64,000 bases of DNA from Streptomyces dangxiongensis (lineage in GTDB: Bacteria > Actinomycetota > Actinomycetes > Streptomycetales > Streptomycetaceae): assembly GCF_003675325.1 (NCBI RefSeq), contig NZ_CP033073.1, positions 1,116,001 to 1,180,000 of the forward strand, written 5' to 3'. The notes below the pieces were generated by a model. It saw only the letters and a program-made list of their open reading frames with translations. It had not been told where the DNA came from and ran no database searches. Positions 19,184 through 27,053 of the stretch are shown here, piece after piece. A program made the position numbers and the translations under genes. Within the stretch, counting starts at the first letter, position 1, and each line of letters begins with the position of its first letter.

Positions 19184-20610
19184 CCGCACTCCGTCCCGTA
19201 CACGATCTCGATCGCTCGTTCGGAGGCGGGTACCAGCTCGGGCAGGACCGCCTCCCGGTCGGCTCGGTCCATGCGCCAGAGCACCTGGCCGAGGAACACC
19301 TCGCGCGAGGACGACTCCACGACGTCGCCGGGTTTGAGGAGGACGTGCGACATGACCGGCTGGAGCGGGAGGTCGTCGTTCGGTCCCACCTCGCGGATCG
19401 TGCCGGGGTCGGCGAAGAAGACGCGGAAGAACGTCGCGTTCGCGCACTGCGTGGTGCCGTCCGCCTCGAACGACAGGCCCTTCAGCGTCTTCAGGAACCC
19501 GGCCGGCCGGCGGGCGGTGAGCAGGGAGTCCAGCCAGAGGTCGAGCAGGCCGGGGCCGCCGGTCAGCGCTGCCACGCTGGGCGAGATGAGGCTGCCGCCG
19601 ACGCGCGGGTTGACCTCGATCAGATCCCAGCCGGACGGGGCGTGCCGCGCCTCGACATGGAAACAGCCCCAGCCCAGACCGAGGACGTCCAGCACGCTCG
19701 CCACCCAGCGGATCCCGGCGGCGGTCTCCTCCTGTGACAGGCTGGTGGGCGGGCTGACGCAGGCGTTCTCGAGCACGGTGCCCGCCGCCTCCGTCACCTC
19801 GCACTTCTCGTGCACGGCCACCACGTGCGGCTCGTCGCCGACGACGATCACCTCGAAGCTGAACTCCTGTCCGGGCACGTAGTCCTCGACGAGGAAGTCC
19901 ACCCCCAGGCCCACGTGGTCACCCGCGGGCGCATCCTGCTTCGCGCCGTTGTCCGCGGCCGTGCGCGGGTGCGGTCCCTGACCCGCGGGGGCGCCGAGGC
20001 CGGGGTCGGTGGTGAAGGCGCTGGCGTAGACCGTGTCGGAGTGGGCCTCGGCGGCGATGCGTTCCAGGTCGGCCCAGGTCGTGTCGGGGGTGAGCGGGAA
20101 GGTTCCGAAGGAGGCGATGCCGCTGACCGGCTTCACGAAGTAGCGGCCGTCCTCGCGCCGCCGTGCGGCGAGCGTCTCGGGGGTGAGCGCGGACGCCCGG
20201 CCCCGGCTGAGGCCGGCGTCGGCGAGGCGGTTGCGCAGCGTCAGCTTGTCGCGCAGTTGCAGGACCTGCTTCTCGTCCAGGTCCGGCACCCCGAGACGGG
20301 CGTTGGCCAGCGCCATCAGGTGCCGGTAGCCCTCCCAGACGGTGAGGCAGCACAGCACCGACGCGCCCGCGGCCTCCAGGTGGTCGAGGTAGTCCTCTAT
20401 GTCGCGCGGGGTCAGCACGTGCCCGGCGGTCGTCCGGACGTCGTCGGCGAGGTCCGCCAGCGCTCGTGGCCTGGATTCCTGGTGCTGTGGCTCCGGCAGC
20501 GAGCTGAGCACGTAGGCCTTCAGCCCCCGCGCCGTGACCGTGCCGACGAGGTCCTCCATGAACGAGAACCCCACATGGCTGAGCAGCAGCACTCCCCTGG
20601 CGTTTTCCAT
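19180..20610 (-). CDS. ATP-grasp ligase (first in transcript order)
   Basis: A 476-aa ATP-grasp protein starting MENARGVLLLSHVGFSFMED. The ATP lysine is about K160 (RYFVKPVSGIASFG), the acidic clamp about E242 (FLVEDYVPGQEFSFEV) and the Mg pair E332/N334 (LIEVNPRVGGS). It resembles the BacD/carboxylate-amine ligase group. A Pro/Gly/Ala-rich insert at about residues 207-233 interrupts the ATP-grasp domain and may be a disordered loop. It opens the coupled block; a 15-bp hairpin lies just upstream. Confidence 0.9.
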   Translation of the reverse strand: MENARGVLLLSHVGFSFMEDLVGTVTARGLKAYVLSSLPEPQHQESRPRALADLADDVRTTAGHVLTPRDIEDYLDHLEAAGASVLCCLTVWEGYRHLMALANARLGVPDLDEKQVLQLRDKLTLRNRLADAGLSRGRASALTPETLAARRREDGRYFVKPVSGIASFGTFPLTPDTTWADLERIAAEAHSDTVYASAFTTDPGLGAPAGQGPHPRTAADNGAKQDAPAGDHVGLGVDFLVEDYVPGQEFSFEVIVVGDEPHVVAVHEKCEVTEAAGTVLENACVSPPTSLSQEETAAGIRWVASVLDVLGLGWGCFHVEARHAPSGWDLIEVNPRVGGSLISPSVAALTGGPGLLDLWLDSLLTARRPAGFLKTLKGLSFEADGTTQCANATFFRVFFADPGTIREVGPNDDLPLQPVMSHVLLKPGDVVESSSREVFLGQVLWRMDRADREAVLPELVPASERAIEIVYGTECG

Positions 20611-20636
20611 GCTCGATCCGGCCTCCTCACCGGTGG

Positions 20637-20670
20637 GCGGGGGCGCGGCGCTCTCGCGCCGCGCCCCCGC
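20637..20670 (-). terminator. Intercistronic hairpin between HDO and ATP-grasp genes
   Basis: A perfect 15-bp GC-only stem (GCGGGGGCGCGGCGC and complement) with loop TCTC fills the 72-bp gap. With no T-run it may be a partial terminator, an mRNA processing or stability element, or both, setting a lower level for the ligase block than for the redox genes. Confidence 0.75.
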
Positions 20671-20682
20671 TCAGGACAGGGG

Positions 20683-21432
20683 TCAGGCCGGCTGCTCGGC
20701 CTTGGCGATGGTGTCCAGGTACAGCTCCTCGAAGTACTGCGCCAGGATCGTCTGGTGCTCGCGGAGGTACCGCTTGAACGCGACGATGTCGTCGTCGCTG
20801 CGCAGCAGGTGCCGGACGGCAGCCCACACCTCGCCGGGGTGGTCGTCGTTGATGTCGGTGTGCGAGTGGTTGATCTGGCCGCCGATGTTGCCCTCGCCGA
20901 CCGAACCCTTCAGCGCCTCCAGCTTCTTGGGCTCCAGCTTCACGTTCACGTACTCGACGAGGTAGGAGTACGCCACCACGCCGAGCGGGCCCTCGTGGTC
21001 CAGGAGGTAGGAGAAGTAGCCGGTCAGCAGCTTGGTCGACAGGTAGGGCTCGGTGGCCAGGAACTGCTCGCGGGACACGCCCACCTTCTCCAGGTCGGCG
21101 ATGAACAGTTCGTCGTGGAGCATCTCCTCCTGTTCGTAGTTGGCCCAGACCTGTGCCGCCTCCGGGCTGCGCTTGGCGACCTCCACCAGCGCCTTGGCCT
21201 CGGCCACGCGCAGCAGCCGGATACGCCAGGCGGTCTCGATCAGGTTCCGCTTGTAGTACTCGGAGTCGACGTTGCGGCCCTCGAGGTGCGCGGCCTCGGG
21301 GACGTTGGCGTACCACTCGAGGACCTGCTGGTCGAGCTGCTGGTCGATCTCGGCGCGCAACTGCGCCGAGGCGCCCGCGGTGAGGAACGGGGTGCGGTCC
21401 CCGTAGCCGACGTTCGTGACGCGGTTCGGCAT
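20683..21432 (-). CDS. Haem-oxygenase-like diiron oxidase (HDO), iron-containing redox enzyme family
   Basis: A 249-aa all-helical protein. Candidate iron ligands are E102/E103 and H106 (EQEEMLHDEL), E160 (YLVEYVNVK) and the cluster H189-x-H191-x-D193-x3-D197-H198 in NHSHTDINDDHPGE, matching the E...H...E...D-x3-H pattern of HDO enzymes such as BesC and SznF. These activate O2 to cleave, desaturate or N-oxygenate amino-acid substrates. AAGGG precedes the ATG. It follows ferredoxin and reductase genes in the same orientation, which probably supply its electrons. The reaction is not predictable from sequence. Confidence 0.82.
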   Translation of the reverse strand: MPNRVTNVGYGDRTPFLTAGASAQLRAEIDQQLDQQVLEWYANVPEAAHLEGRNVDSEYYKRNLIETAWRIRLLRVAEAKALVEVAKRSPEAAQVWANYEQEEMLHDELFIADLEKVGVSREQFLATEPYLSTKLLTGYFSYLLDHEGPLGVVAYSYLVEYVNVKLEPKKLEALKGSVGEGNIGGQINHSHTDINDDHPGEVWAAVRHLLRSDDDIVAFKRYLREHQTILAQYFEELYLDTIAKAEQPA

Positions 21433-21486
21433 GATGTCACCCTTCTCGTGTTTCTCGTGGACGCCCGGACGTTGGGTACGAGCGGT

Positions 21487-21786
21487 TCAGATGTCGTCGG
21501 CGACGCGGACGGTCGCGTCGCCCCGCAGCCGGCACTGGCAGGCCAGGCGGTGGTCTCCGCCGGTCCGGCCGAGGTCTTCGAGGAAGTCGAGTTCGTCGTC
21601 GTCGGGTTCGCCGAGGGAGCTGAAGCCCTCCAGCACCTGCACGACGCACGCGCCGCACGATCCGGAGCGGCATCCGAAGGGGATGAGCCGCTGCGGGGTC
21701 TCGTACTCGACTTCGGTGAGGGGAGATCCCACGGGCAGCAGGATCTCGGTTCCCGTCGGAAGGATGGTCAGCTTTTTCAGGGTCAT
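21487..21786 (-). CDS. Plant-type [2Fe-2S] ferredoxin
   Basis: A 99-aa ferredoxin with cluster cysteines C39, C44, C47 (PFGCRSGSCGACVVQV) and C83 in RLACQCRL. An acidic patch GEPDDDELDFLEDLG is suited to docking with a reductase or oxygenase. Its ATG overlaps the stop of the reductase gene (ATGA), and it lies 54 bp before the HDO gene. It is the likely electron carrier from the reductase to the diiron oxidase. Confidence 0.93.
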   Translation of the reverse strand: MTLKKLTILPTGTEILLPVGSPLTEVEYETPQRLIPFGCRSGSCGACVVQVLEGFSSLGEPDDDELDFLEDLGRTGGDHRLACQCRLRGDATVRVADDI

Positions 21787-22811
21787 GACAGCAGCGCGGC
21801 CTCGCGGTCGGTGGAGTGCTCCGGCGCGAGGCGGGAGCCGGGACGCAGCTCGACGGCCGCGTGGTTCGCCGCGGTCGCCGCCTCGCCGAAGCCCACGGAG
21901 ATGAGCGGGACACGACCCTCGTAGGTACAGATGTCGCCCACCGCGTAGACCCGCGGGAGGTTGGTCCGCATCGCCCGGTCGACCGCGATCTGGCGGTTCT
22001 CCATCCGGAGCCCCCAGTCGGCGATCGGGCCCAGGTTGGTGATGAACCCCAGTGCCGCGACGACGGTCCGTGCGGGCAGCGTCAGTTCTTCCTCGCCGGT
22101 CCGGACCCGCACCTCTGCCAGGTGGTCCACGCCTTCGCAGCCCGTCACCTGAGCGTCGGTCAGCACGCGGATGTCGGCCGCGTACATCTGCTTGACGCTG
22201 TGCTCGTGGGCGCGGAAGGCCGGGCGCCGGTGGACGACGGTGACGGACCGGGCGACCGGCGCGAGAGCGAGGGCCCAGTCGACCGCACTGTCACCGCCGC
22301 CGACGATCACCACGTCGCGGTCCCGGTGCTCTTCGAGGCGCGGCACGTGGTACGCCACGCCACGCCCCTCGTAGGGCCGCAGGCAGGGCAGCACGCGTGG
22401 CGTCGAACGGCCGAGTCCGGCCGCGATCACGACAGCCCCGGCGCGCACCCGCCCGCCGTCCTCCAGCCCGAGCACCCAGCCCGCACTCTCGTCGGGCGTC
22501 AGGGAAGCCGCCGTCCGGCCGAGCAGGTAGTGCGGATCGAACGGCGCGACCTGGGCGACCAGGTCGTCGGTCAGTTCCCGGCCGCGCACGGCCACATGGC
22601 CGGCGACGTCGTGGATCTTCTTCTCCGGGTACAGGGCCGCCATCTGGCCGCCCGGCTCAGGCAACGCATCGACTATCACGCTGGAAAGCCCGCGGAATCC
22701 CGCACAATAGGCGGCGTACAGGCCGGCCGGACCTGCTCCGACGACGGCCACGTCCGCGCCCGTCTCCGCACCGGCTACGATCGTCTTCACTCGATCTCCC
22801 GCTTGATTCAT
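21783..22811 (-). CDS. Ferredoxin-NADP reductase, thioredoxin-reductase-like type
   Basis: A 342-aa flavoprotein with FAD motif VAVVGAGPAGLYAA (about 22-35), PEPGGQMAALYPEKKIHDVAG (the ferredoxin-NADP reductase version of the TrxR fold), NADPH motif VVIVGGGDSAVDWAL and C-terminal RVYAVGDICTYEGR. It lacks the CxxC of thioredoxin reductases. Two starts are plausible: ATG 22811, or an in-frame GTG 21 nt downstream with GGGAG 4 nt before it. It is the first structural gene after the intergenic promoter region and is coupled to the ferredoxin. Confidence 0.92.
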   Translation of the reverse strand: MNQAGDRVKTIVAGAETGADVAVVGAGPAGLYAAYCAGFRGLSSVIVDALPEPGGQMAALYPEKKIHDVAGHVAVRGRELTDDLVAQVAPFDPHYLLGRTAASLTPDESAGWVLGLEDGGRVRAGAVVIAAGLGRSTPRVLPCLRPYEGRGVAYHVPRLEEHRDRDVVIVGGGDSAVDWALALAPVARSVTVVHRRPAFRAHEHSVKQMYAADIRVLTDAQVTGCEGVDHLAEVRVRTGEEELTLPARTVVAALGFITNLGPIADWGLRMENRQIAVDRAMRTNLPRVYAVGDICTYEGRVPLISVGFGEAATAANHAAVELRPGSRLAPEHSTDREAALLS

Positions 22812-23043
22812 CCTGGACTCCAGGCCTTCTTAGCGTTCGGTCGAACAGCTCGGCTACCTCTGTTCCGTGGCCGGTCAGCCGGTTGATGACCCTGCATTTC
22901 ACGCTCGCTGACACAAAGCACCGCAGCGGGTCCTTTCCTCGGTCAAGGAACCTTCCGCCGAGTGCTATTTCATCATTCAGGGGCCTGATCACGCCGTCAA
23001 GAAAAGAAGTCGGAACTCCGCCCGTCCGCATTTCTGAGCACGA
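22812..23043 (-). promoter_or_regulatory. Probable main promoter region of the biosynthetic operon
   Basis: This 232-bp gap between the StrR-like gene and the ferredoxin reductase start is less GC-rich than its surroundings. It contains the perfect palindrome GTTCGGTCGAAC (22835-22846) 24 bp upstream of the ATG and a second dyad TTCCT-N6-AGGAA (22935-22950). The known StrR operator carries GTTCGActG half-sites, so the first palindrome is the better candidate. No -35/-10 pair is assigned. Confidence 0.45.
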
Positions 23044-24084
23044 TCAGGAGGCTGTTCCCGGGCTTGGGCGAGATTGTTCCGGGCCCTTGCCGTCGCCGAC
23101 GGCCTCGTCCAGGGCGCTGGCGAACCGCTGCCATTCCCGGGCGTAGGAGTCGGCCAGGTCCGCGACCGCGACGGCGCAGTGCGGCGGCACCGCGGCCATA
23201 AGCTGCCGGCCCGCCTCCAGGTCCGGCGCGTGTTCGTTCAACCAGCGCAGCAGCGCGCGCCCGGACTCGGTGAACCTGAGTGACGGGTCCTTCGCCAGGG
23301 TCTCGATGCGCTGCGCCCGAGCGGTCCGTGCCGACCGGTCGGGGGCCGGTGCCCCGGTGCCGTCCGCCCGGTTGCGGTCCCGACGCCTGCGGGTGACACG
23401 CAGCCGTGTCGGCACAGGATCCTGCTCGCCGCGCCGCACCCGTTGCCGGATCTCGCACGCGGTGCTGATGGACACCCCCGCGCTGGCGGCGATCTGGTGG
23501 AGGGTGGCGCCGGGGCACTCGGCGAGGAAGGCGCGTGCCGCCTCCCGGCGTCGTGCCGCGTCGAGCGGGCGGGAGCGGCCGTCCGCCCCGACCCGGACCT
23601 CCGACTGAGGAACGTCCTCACTCGAAGCGCGCCGCACGGCGCCCACGGTCTTGGGTGAGAGTCCGGTGATGCGTGCGACGGCGCGGTCCGACAGATCCGG
23701 GTGCGAGGCCAGGATCCGCCCGGCCGCGGCCTTTCTGTCCTTGAGCGTCAACGGCAGACCGTGGGTGACGTTGGCCTCCACCGCGCGAAGGAAGATCTCA
23801 CTGACCGGCCCGTCCAGATACCGGACCGGAATCGTCTCCTCTCCGCGAAGCCTGGCGGCCTTGAGGCGATGCATTCCGTCGACCACATACCGTGTGTCCC
23901 GATGCACCAGGATCGGCTCGATATCTCGCTGCGCGAGAACCTCGACATGCTCCTGGCTTATCCCGCCCAGACGGGGCGAGTCGGCAGGCACCACGGAATC
24001 GACCGGCACCAGGTGTACGTCGGCGCATTCGCCTCCCGTCGCGGCATCGAGATTCCGGGCCGTTGTCTCCGAATGACCTATCAC
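23044..24084 (-). CDS. StrR-like pathway-specific activator (ParB-like N-terminal domain)
   Basis: A 346-aa protein from GTG 24084, preceded by AGGGGG. Residues about 30-110 form a ParB-nuclease-like fold (ADSPRLGGISQEHVEVLA, YVVDGMHRLKAARLRGEE, EANVTHGLPLTLKDR) with an HTH next (LSDRAVARITGLSPKTVGAVRR) and a second HTH-like segment (HQIAASAGVSISTACEIRQRV). This is the architecture of StrR/NovG-type regulators of antibiotic clusters, not of chromosome-partition ParB, and no parA is present. It lies directly upstream of the redox genes. The frame extends to 24252 but without a ribosome-binding site. Confidence 0.85.
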   Translation of the reverse strand: MIGHSETTARNLDAATGGECADVHLVPVDSVVPADSPRLGGISQEHVEVLAQRDIEPILVHRDTRYVVDGMHRLKAARLRGEETIPVRYLDGPVSEIFLRAVEANVTHGLPLTLKDRKAAAGRILASHPDLSDRAVARITGLSPKTVGAVRRASSEDVPQSEVRVGADGRSRPLDAARRREAARAFLAECPGATLHQIAASAGVSISTACEIRQRVRRGEQDPVPTRLRVTRRRRDRNRADGTGAPAPDRSARTARAQRIETLAKDPSLRFTESGRALLRWLNEHAPDLEAGRQLMAAVPPHCAVAVADLADSYAREWQRFASALDEAVGDGKGPEQSRPSPGTAS

Positions 24085-24564
24085 CAGTCCCCCTAATACA
24101 ACGCACGCGAATTGAACACTCCCGCCGCAGGGCGGGCCGGACACAGAACCCGTTTCCTCTCGATCTCGGCAATCGATTTTCACTCTGAATGGCCATGGGA
24201 ACGGCCGGCCGATCGGCTTGTCGGTCGAGACGGCGGCAAGGTCACGTTTCACGGACCGCCGGACGGACGGCGTCTCACGGCGTCGGCCGGTCGGAATTCC
24301 GTCGCCCCCGCCCGTGAGGGCGTGCCGCGCCCGGCCTCGCGGTGGGGTCGGTGGGTGCTAGCGGATTCCTGGGCCGCGGCGGAGGACCGGCGGCGCGAGA
24401 CACGGCGGCGCCGCGGCGCCCTGCCGGGCATCCTTCGCCCCGGTCCCGGCGTCGCCGGTGGCGGCGAGCCTGGAGTCGTGTGCGGCCTGTGGCGTGACGG
24501 CGTCCGCCGCCCGCACGGTGGGTGCAGCGGAGCCGGGGTCTGAAGGCACCGAGGGGTCCGCTTT
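24085..24564. other. 480-bp region without a supported gene
   Basis: It lies between the StrR-like start and the HxlR stop. The first 120 bp upstream of the regulator include a relatively AT-rich segment (about 24100-24180) and probably its promoter. The remainder is low-complexity GC-rich sequence with only random frames. No RNA gene or clear repeat was seen. Confidence 0.4.
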
Positions 24565-25023
24565 CTATCGGGTCTTCTGCACGTGGGTGGTTTCGCTGTC
24601 GAGCAGGGTGCCGCCGGCACTGGTCGGCGCGATCTCCGGCACAGGGGTGCCGTGCTGGTCGACAAGGACGGAGTGGGTCTCGCCGGGCGCGAAGGCATGG
24701 CGTTCGCCCCACTGCCGCAGGGTGAGGATGACCGGGAAGAGGTCGCGGCCGGTGTCGGTGAGCACGTATTCCTGGCGGCGGCCCGAGGGCGCGGTGCGCT
24801 GCGCGAGCAGCCCGTGAGCGATGAGTTTGCGGAGTCGGTCGGTGAGGATGTTGCGGGCGATCCCGGTGCGTCGCTGGAACTCGGTGAACGATCGCGCCCC
24901 GTCCATCGCGTCGCGGATGACGAGGAGACTCCACCTGTCGCCGACGAGGTCGAGCGTTCGGGCGACGGGGCAGTCCGGGTCGGTCCAGCCAGGGTCCGCG
25001 GCGCGCGTGGTGTTGCTCGCCAT
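24565..25023 (-). CDS. HxlR-family transcriptional regulator
   Basis: A 152-aa winged-helix protein: CPVARTLDLVGDRWSLLVIRD, then FTEFQRRTGIARNILTDRLRKL (recognition helix) and EYVLTDTGRDLFPVILTLRQWG. HxlR dimers bind dyads and often sense small molecules or redox state. GGGAGG sits 5 nt before the ATG and lies inside a long dyad (25028-25102), suggesting autoregulation. A dyad of the same geometry precedes the MFS gene at 26914, making that pump the likely target. Confidence 0.9.
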   Translation of the reverse strand: MASNTTRAADPGWTDPDCPVARTLDLVGDRWSLLVIRDAMDGARSFTEFQRRTGIARNILTDRLRKLIAHGLLAQRTAPSGRRQEYVLTDTGRDLFPVILTLRQWGERHAFAPGETHSVLVDQHGTPVPEIAPTSAGGTLLDSETTHVQKTR

Positions 25024-25027
25024 GACA

Positions 25028-25102
25028 CCTCCCGATGAGTTGCGGATCGAAACCATTATGCCGCATGGGGCAAAATGGCGGCGATCCGCTACTGACGGGA
25101 GG
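25028..25102. promoter_or_regulatory. Long dyad upstream of the HxlR gene
   Basis: Arms of about 22 bp, at 25028-25049 (CCTCCCGATGAGTTGCGGAT...) and 25082-25102 (CGATCCGCTACTGACGGGAG...), are imperfect inverted copies separated by 32 nt. The proximal arm covers the ribosome-binding site. The same arrangement, with closely similar arms, precedes the MFS gene. Confidence 0.65.
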
Positions 25103-25280
25103 AGGTAGCGCCCGGTGTCGGAGTACACGCGCTCCAGGCGGTGGCCCGCGGGTGCGGCACGCAGGAAGCGGAGCCTGTGAGCGGTGAGCCCGCCGAGGCG
25201 CCCGGCGCGAACGGTGCCGGTGCGTCACTGGAACCCGGTGGACCGCCATACCCCGCCCACGGCCTGACGGCGGACGGTCG

Positions 25281-25343
25281 GAGCCGGATGGCCTCACCGC
25301 CTTCGGCGAACGGTCCTGGTGCCGGTCCGTGCAGCAGTGCCAT
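25281..25343 (-). pseudogene. Truncated start of a second IS701-like ORF
   Basis: The ATG at 25343 opens MALLHGPAPGPFAEGGEA, closely matching MTLLHGPAPRTSAEGGE of the intact ORF at 27244. Similarity ends after about 20 codons and what follows (to 25089) is unrelated. Its leader is part of the inverted repeat, so this is a broken paralogue. Confidence 0.7.
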
Positions 25344-25431
25344 CGGTACTGTCCCTCCGCCGCTGCCCCCGGATCAGGTGCGGACGACCTCGCCGCCGGC
25401 GCCGGGGGATTCACCCGACGGCGAGACTCAG

Positions 25432-25458
25432 CCAAGCATAAAGAACGCTATGTATGTG
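25432..25458 (-). promoter_or_regulatory. Putative TetR/GBL-receptor operator, left copy
   Basis: On the minus strand it reads ACATACATAGCGTTCTTTAT followed by GCTTGG, a degenerate copy of the palindromic site at 27126-27150 and similar to the site before the TetR gene (30781-30806). It lies in the leader of the truncated ORF and may be a relic. Confidence 0.5.
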
Positions 25459-25672
25459 TAACGGGAAGGGCATACGCGATGCGACTTGGCCAAGTCCAGT
25501 GGTGCGAATCGCCCCAGAAGCCGTAAGTGGCGGGCCGTGATCGACGGAGCCCGCGCGTGCCGCGGGAGGCTGTACGACGATCATCACCGGACTCCGTGCC
25601 GCACCCGCGCCCAGGACGAGCGACCGGGAGAAAGGCCTGGCCCCGGCGCCACGAGTGCGGCCGGGGAGACAC

Positions 25673-26914
25673 TCACAGGGCGCGTCCGGCCCGGTCGGCC
25701 GCTCGCGCCCGCTCCCGCTCCTGCCGCGCGCCCGCTTCCTGGGATCCGGGGTTCGCACTGCCGGGGGACGGTCGCCTGTCGATGGCCCAGACGGCCAGCG
25801 CGCAGGCCGCGAACGCGGCCCCGAGGAGACTGGAACCCGCCCAGCCGTGGGCGCTGAAGACGGCGGTGGTCGCGGCCGCGCCGAGAGCGGAGCCGAGCGA
25901 GTAGAAGACCATGTAGCTGCCGATGACGCTGCTGATGCGATCCGGATGCGCGGTGGTGAGCAGGTGCTGGTTGCTCACGTGGACGACCTGGACCGCGAAG
26001 TCGAGAAGCACGATCCCGACCGTGAGGAGCCACAGCGACGAAGGCAGCCGTGCGACCGCCGCCCACGAGACGATCAGCAGGGTGAGCGCGAGACCGGTGA
26101 CCGGGACCGCCCGTCCCGCGTCCGCCCACCGTCCCGCGCGTGCCGCACCCAGCGCGCCGGCGAGACCGGCGATGCCGAACAGTCCGATCTGACTCTCGCT
26201 CAACTGCCACGGGTCGGCCGCCAGCGGCAGGGACAGTCCGCTCCACAGCGTTCCGAACGAGGCGAACAGGAAGAACGCGATGAGCCCGCGGGTCAGGAAG
26301 AGGCGCTGCCCGAACAGTCCGCCGATCGAGGCGACGGCCCGCCCGTACCCCGCGGGCCGGCTGGGGCGCTCCTCCGACGGCAGGACGGCGAGGACGAGGA
26401 CCGCGAGCCCGAGCGACAGCACCGCGAGCACGACGTAGACGCTCCGCCAGCCCCACACCTCGGCGAGCGTGCCGGTGGCGACCCGCGCGCCCAGAATCCC
26501 GACGACGACGCCCGAGGTCACGACGCCGATGTTCCGTCCGCGTTCGGCGGGCAGTGAGACCGACGCGGCATAGGCGACCGTGGTCTGCACCACGACCGCG
26601 AACACCCCGGCCGTCGCGAGCCCGGCGAACGCCACCCATGCGGCTGACGCCGAGGCCGTCAGAATCATGCCCGCCGCGGTGACCGCCAGGTGCACGGCGA
26701 TGAGCCGGCGCCTGTCGACCACGTCGCCGAGCGGGACCAGCAGCACCAGCCCCGCCAGATAGCCGAACTGGCCGGTCGCGACGATCCACCCGGCGAGTCC
26801 CGGCGACAGCCCGAGATCGTGTCCCATCGGCTCCAGAATCGGCTGCGCGGCGTAGATACTCGCCACCGCGACACCGCACACCACCGCGAGCAGCAACCGT
26901 CGCCAGGCGTCCAT
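25673..26914 (-). CDS. MFS transporter (drug/metabolite efflux type)
   Basis: A 413-aa protein with 12 predicted membrane segments. The loop 2-3 motif is LGDVVDRRRLIAVHL, and the N terminus AAQPILEPMGHDLGLSPG is typical of the YnfM/arabinose-efflux-like MFS group. The C-terminal 35 residues are charged. ATG 26914 is used; a GTG one codon earlier is equally possible and the ribosome-binding site is weak. A dyad 9 bp upstream resembles that of the HxlR gene, so induction through HxlR is likely. The gene sits between copies of the inverted repeat. Confidence 0.9.
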   Translation of the reverse strand: MDAWRRLLLAVVCGVAVASIYAAQPILEPMGHDLGLSPGLAGWIVATGQFGYLAGLVLLVPLGDVVDRRRLIAVHLAVTAAGMILTASASAAWVAFAGLATAGVFAVVVQTTVAYAASVSLPAERGRNIGVVTSGVVVGILGARVATGTLAEVWGWRSVYVVLAVLSLGLAVLVLAVLPSEERPSRPAGYGRAVASIGGLFGQRLFLTRGLIAFFLFASFGTLWSGLSLPLAADPWQLSESQIGLFGIAGLAGALGAARAGRWADAGRAVPVTGLALTLLIVSWAAVARLPSSLWLLTVGIVLLDFAVQVVHVSNQHLLTTAHPDRISSVIGSYMVFYSLGSALGAAATTAVFSAHGWAGSSLLGAAFAACALAVWAIDRRPSPGSANPGSQEAGARQERERARAADRAGRAL

Positions 26915-26922
26915 CACACTCA

Positions 26923-26998
26923 CATCCCAATCAGTAGCAGATCGCAACTGTTTTTAACGGTAGGGCATGCCGGTTTCGATTCGCAACTCATCGGGAGA
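26923..26998. promoter_or_regulatory. Long dyad upstream of the MFS gene
   Basis: Arms at 26923-26945 (CATCCCAATCAGTAGCAGAT...) and 26977-26998 (CGATTCGCAACTCATCGGGA...) are imperfect inverted copies with a 31-nt spacer. Both arms are close matches to those of the HxlR dyad, so the same protein probably binds both. Confidence 0.65.
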
Positions 26999-27053
26999 CG
27001 GTCGTGTCACCGAGGCCCTCGCGCACTGCCGTCCGGGGGTCGCGCACGTGCTG

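Larger units (their letters stand above)
25281..25529 (-). repeat. Left copy of a ~250-bp inverted repeat
   Basis: Read on the minus strand, this segment matches 27054-27304 on the plus strand over almost its whole length: shared blocks include TACGGCTTCTG, GGCGATTCGC, TTTATGCTTGGCT, GGGTGAATCCCCC and the MxLLHGPAP start. The copies flank the MFS gene in opposite orientations and have diverged, so the duplication is not recent. Confidence 0.8.

Noticed and set aside
23044..24084. ParB-type chromosome or plasmid partition protein
   Set aside because: The ParB-like fold is followed by StrR-type C-terminal sequence, there is no parA or parS cluster, and the gene adjoins biosynthetic genes.
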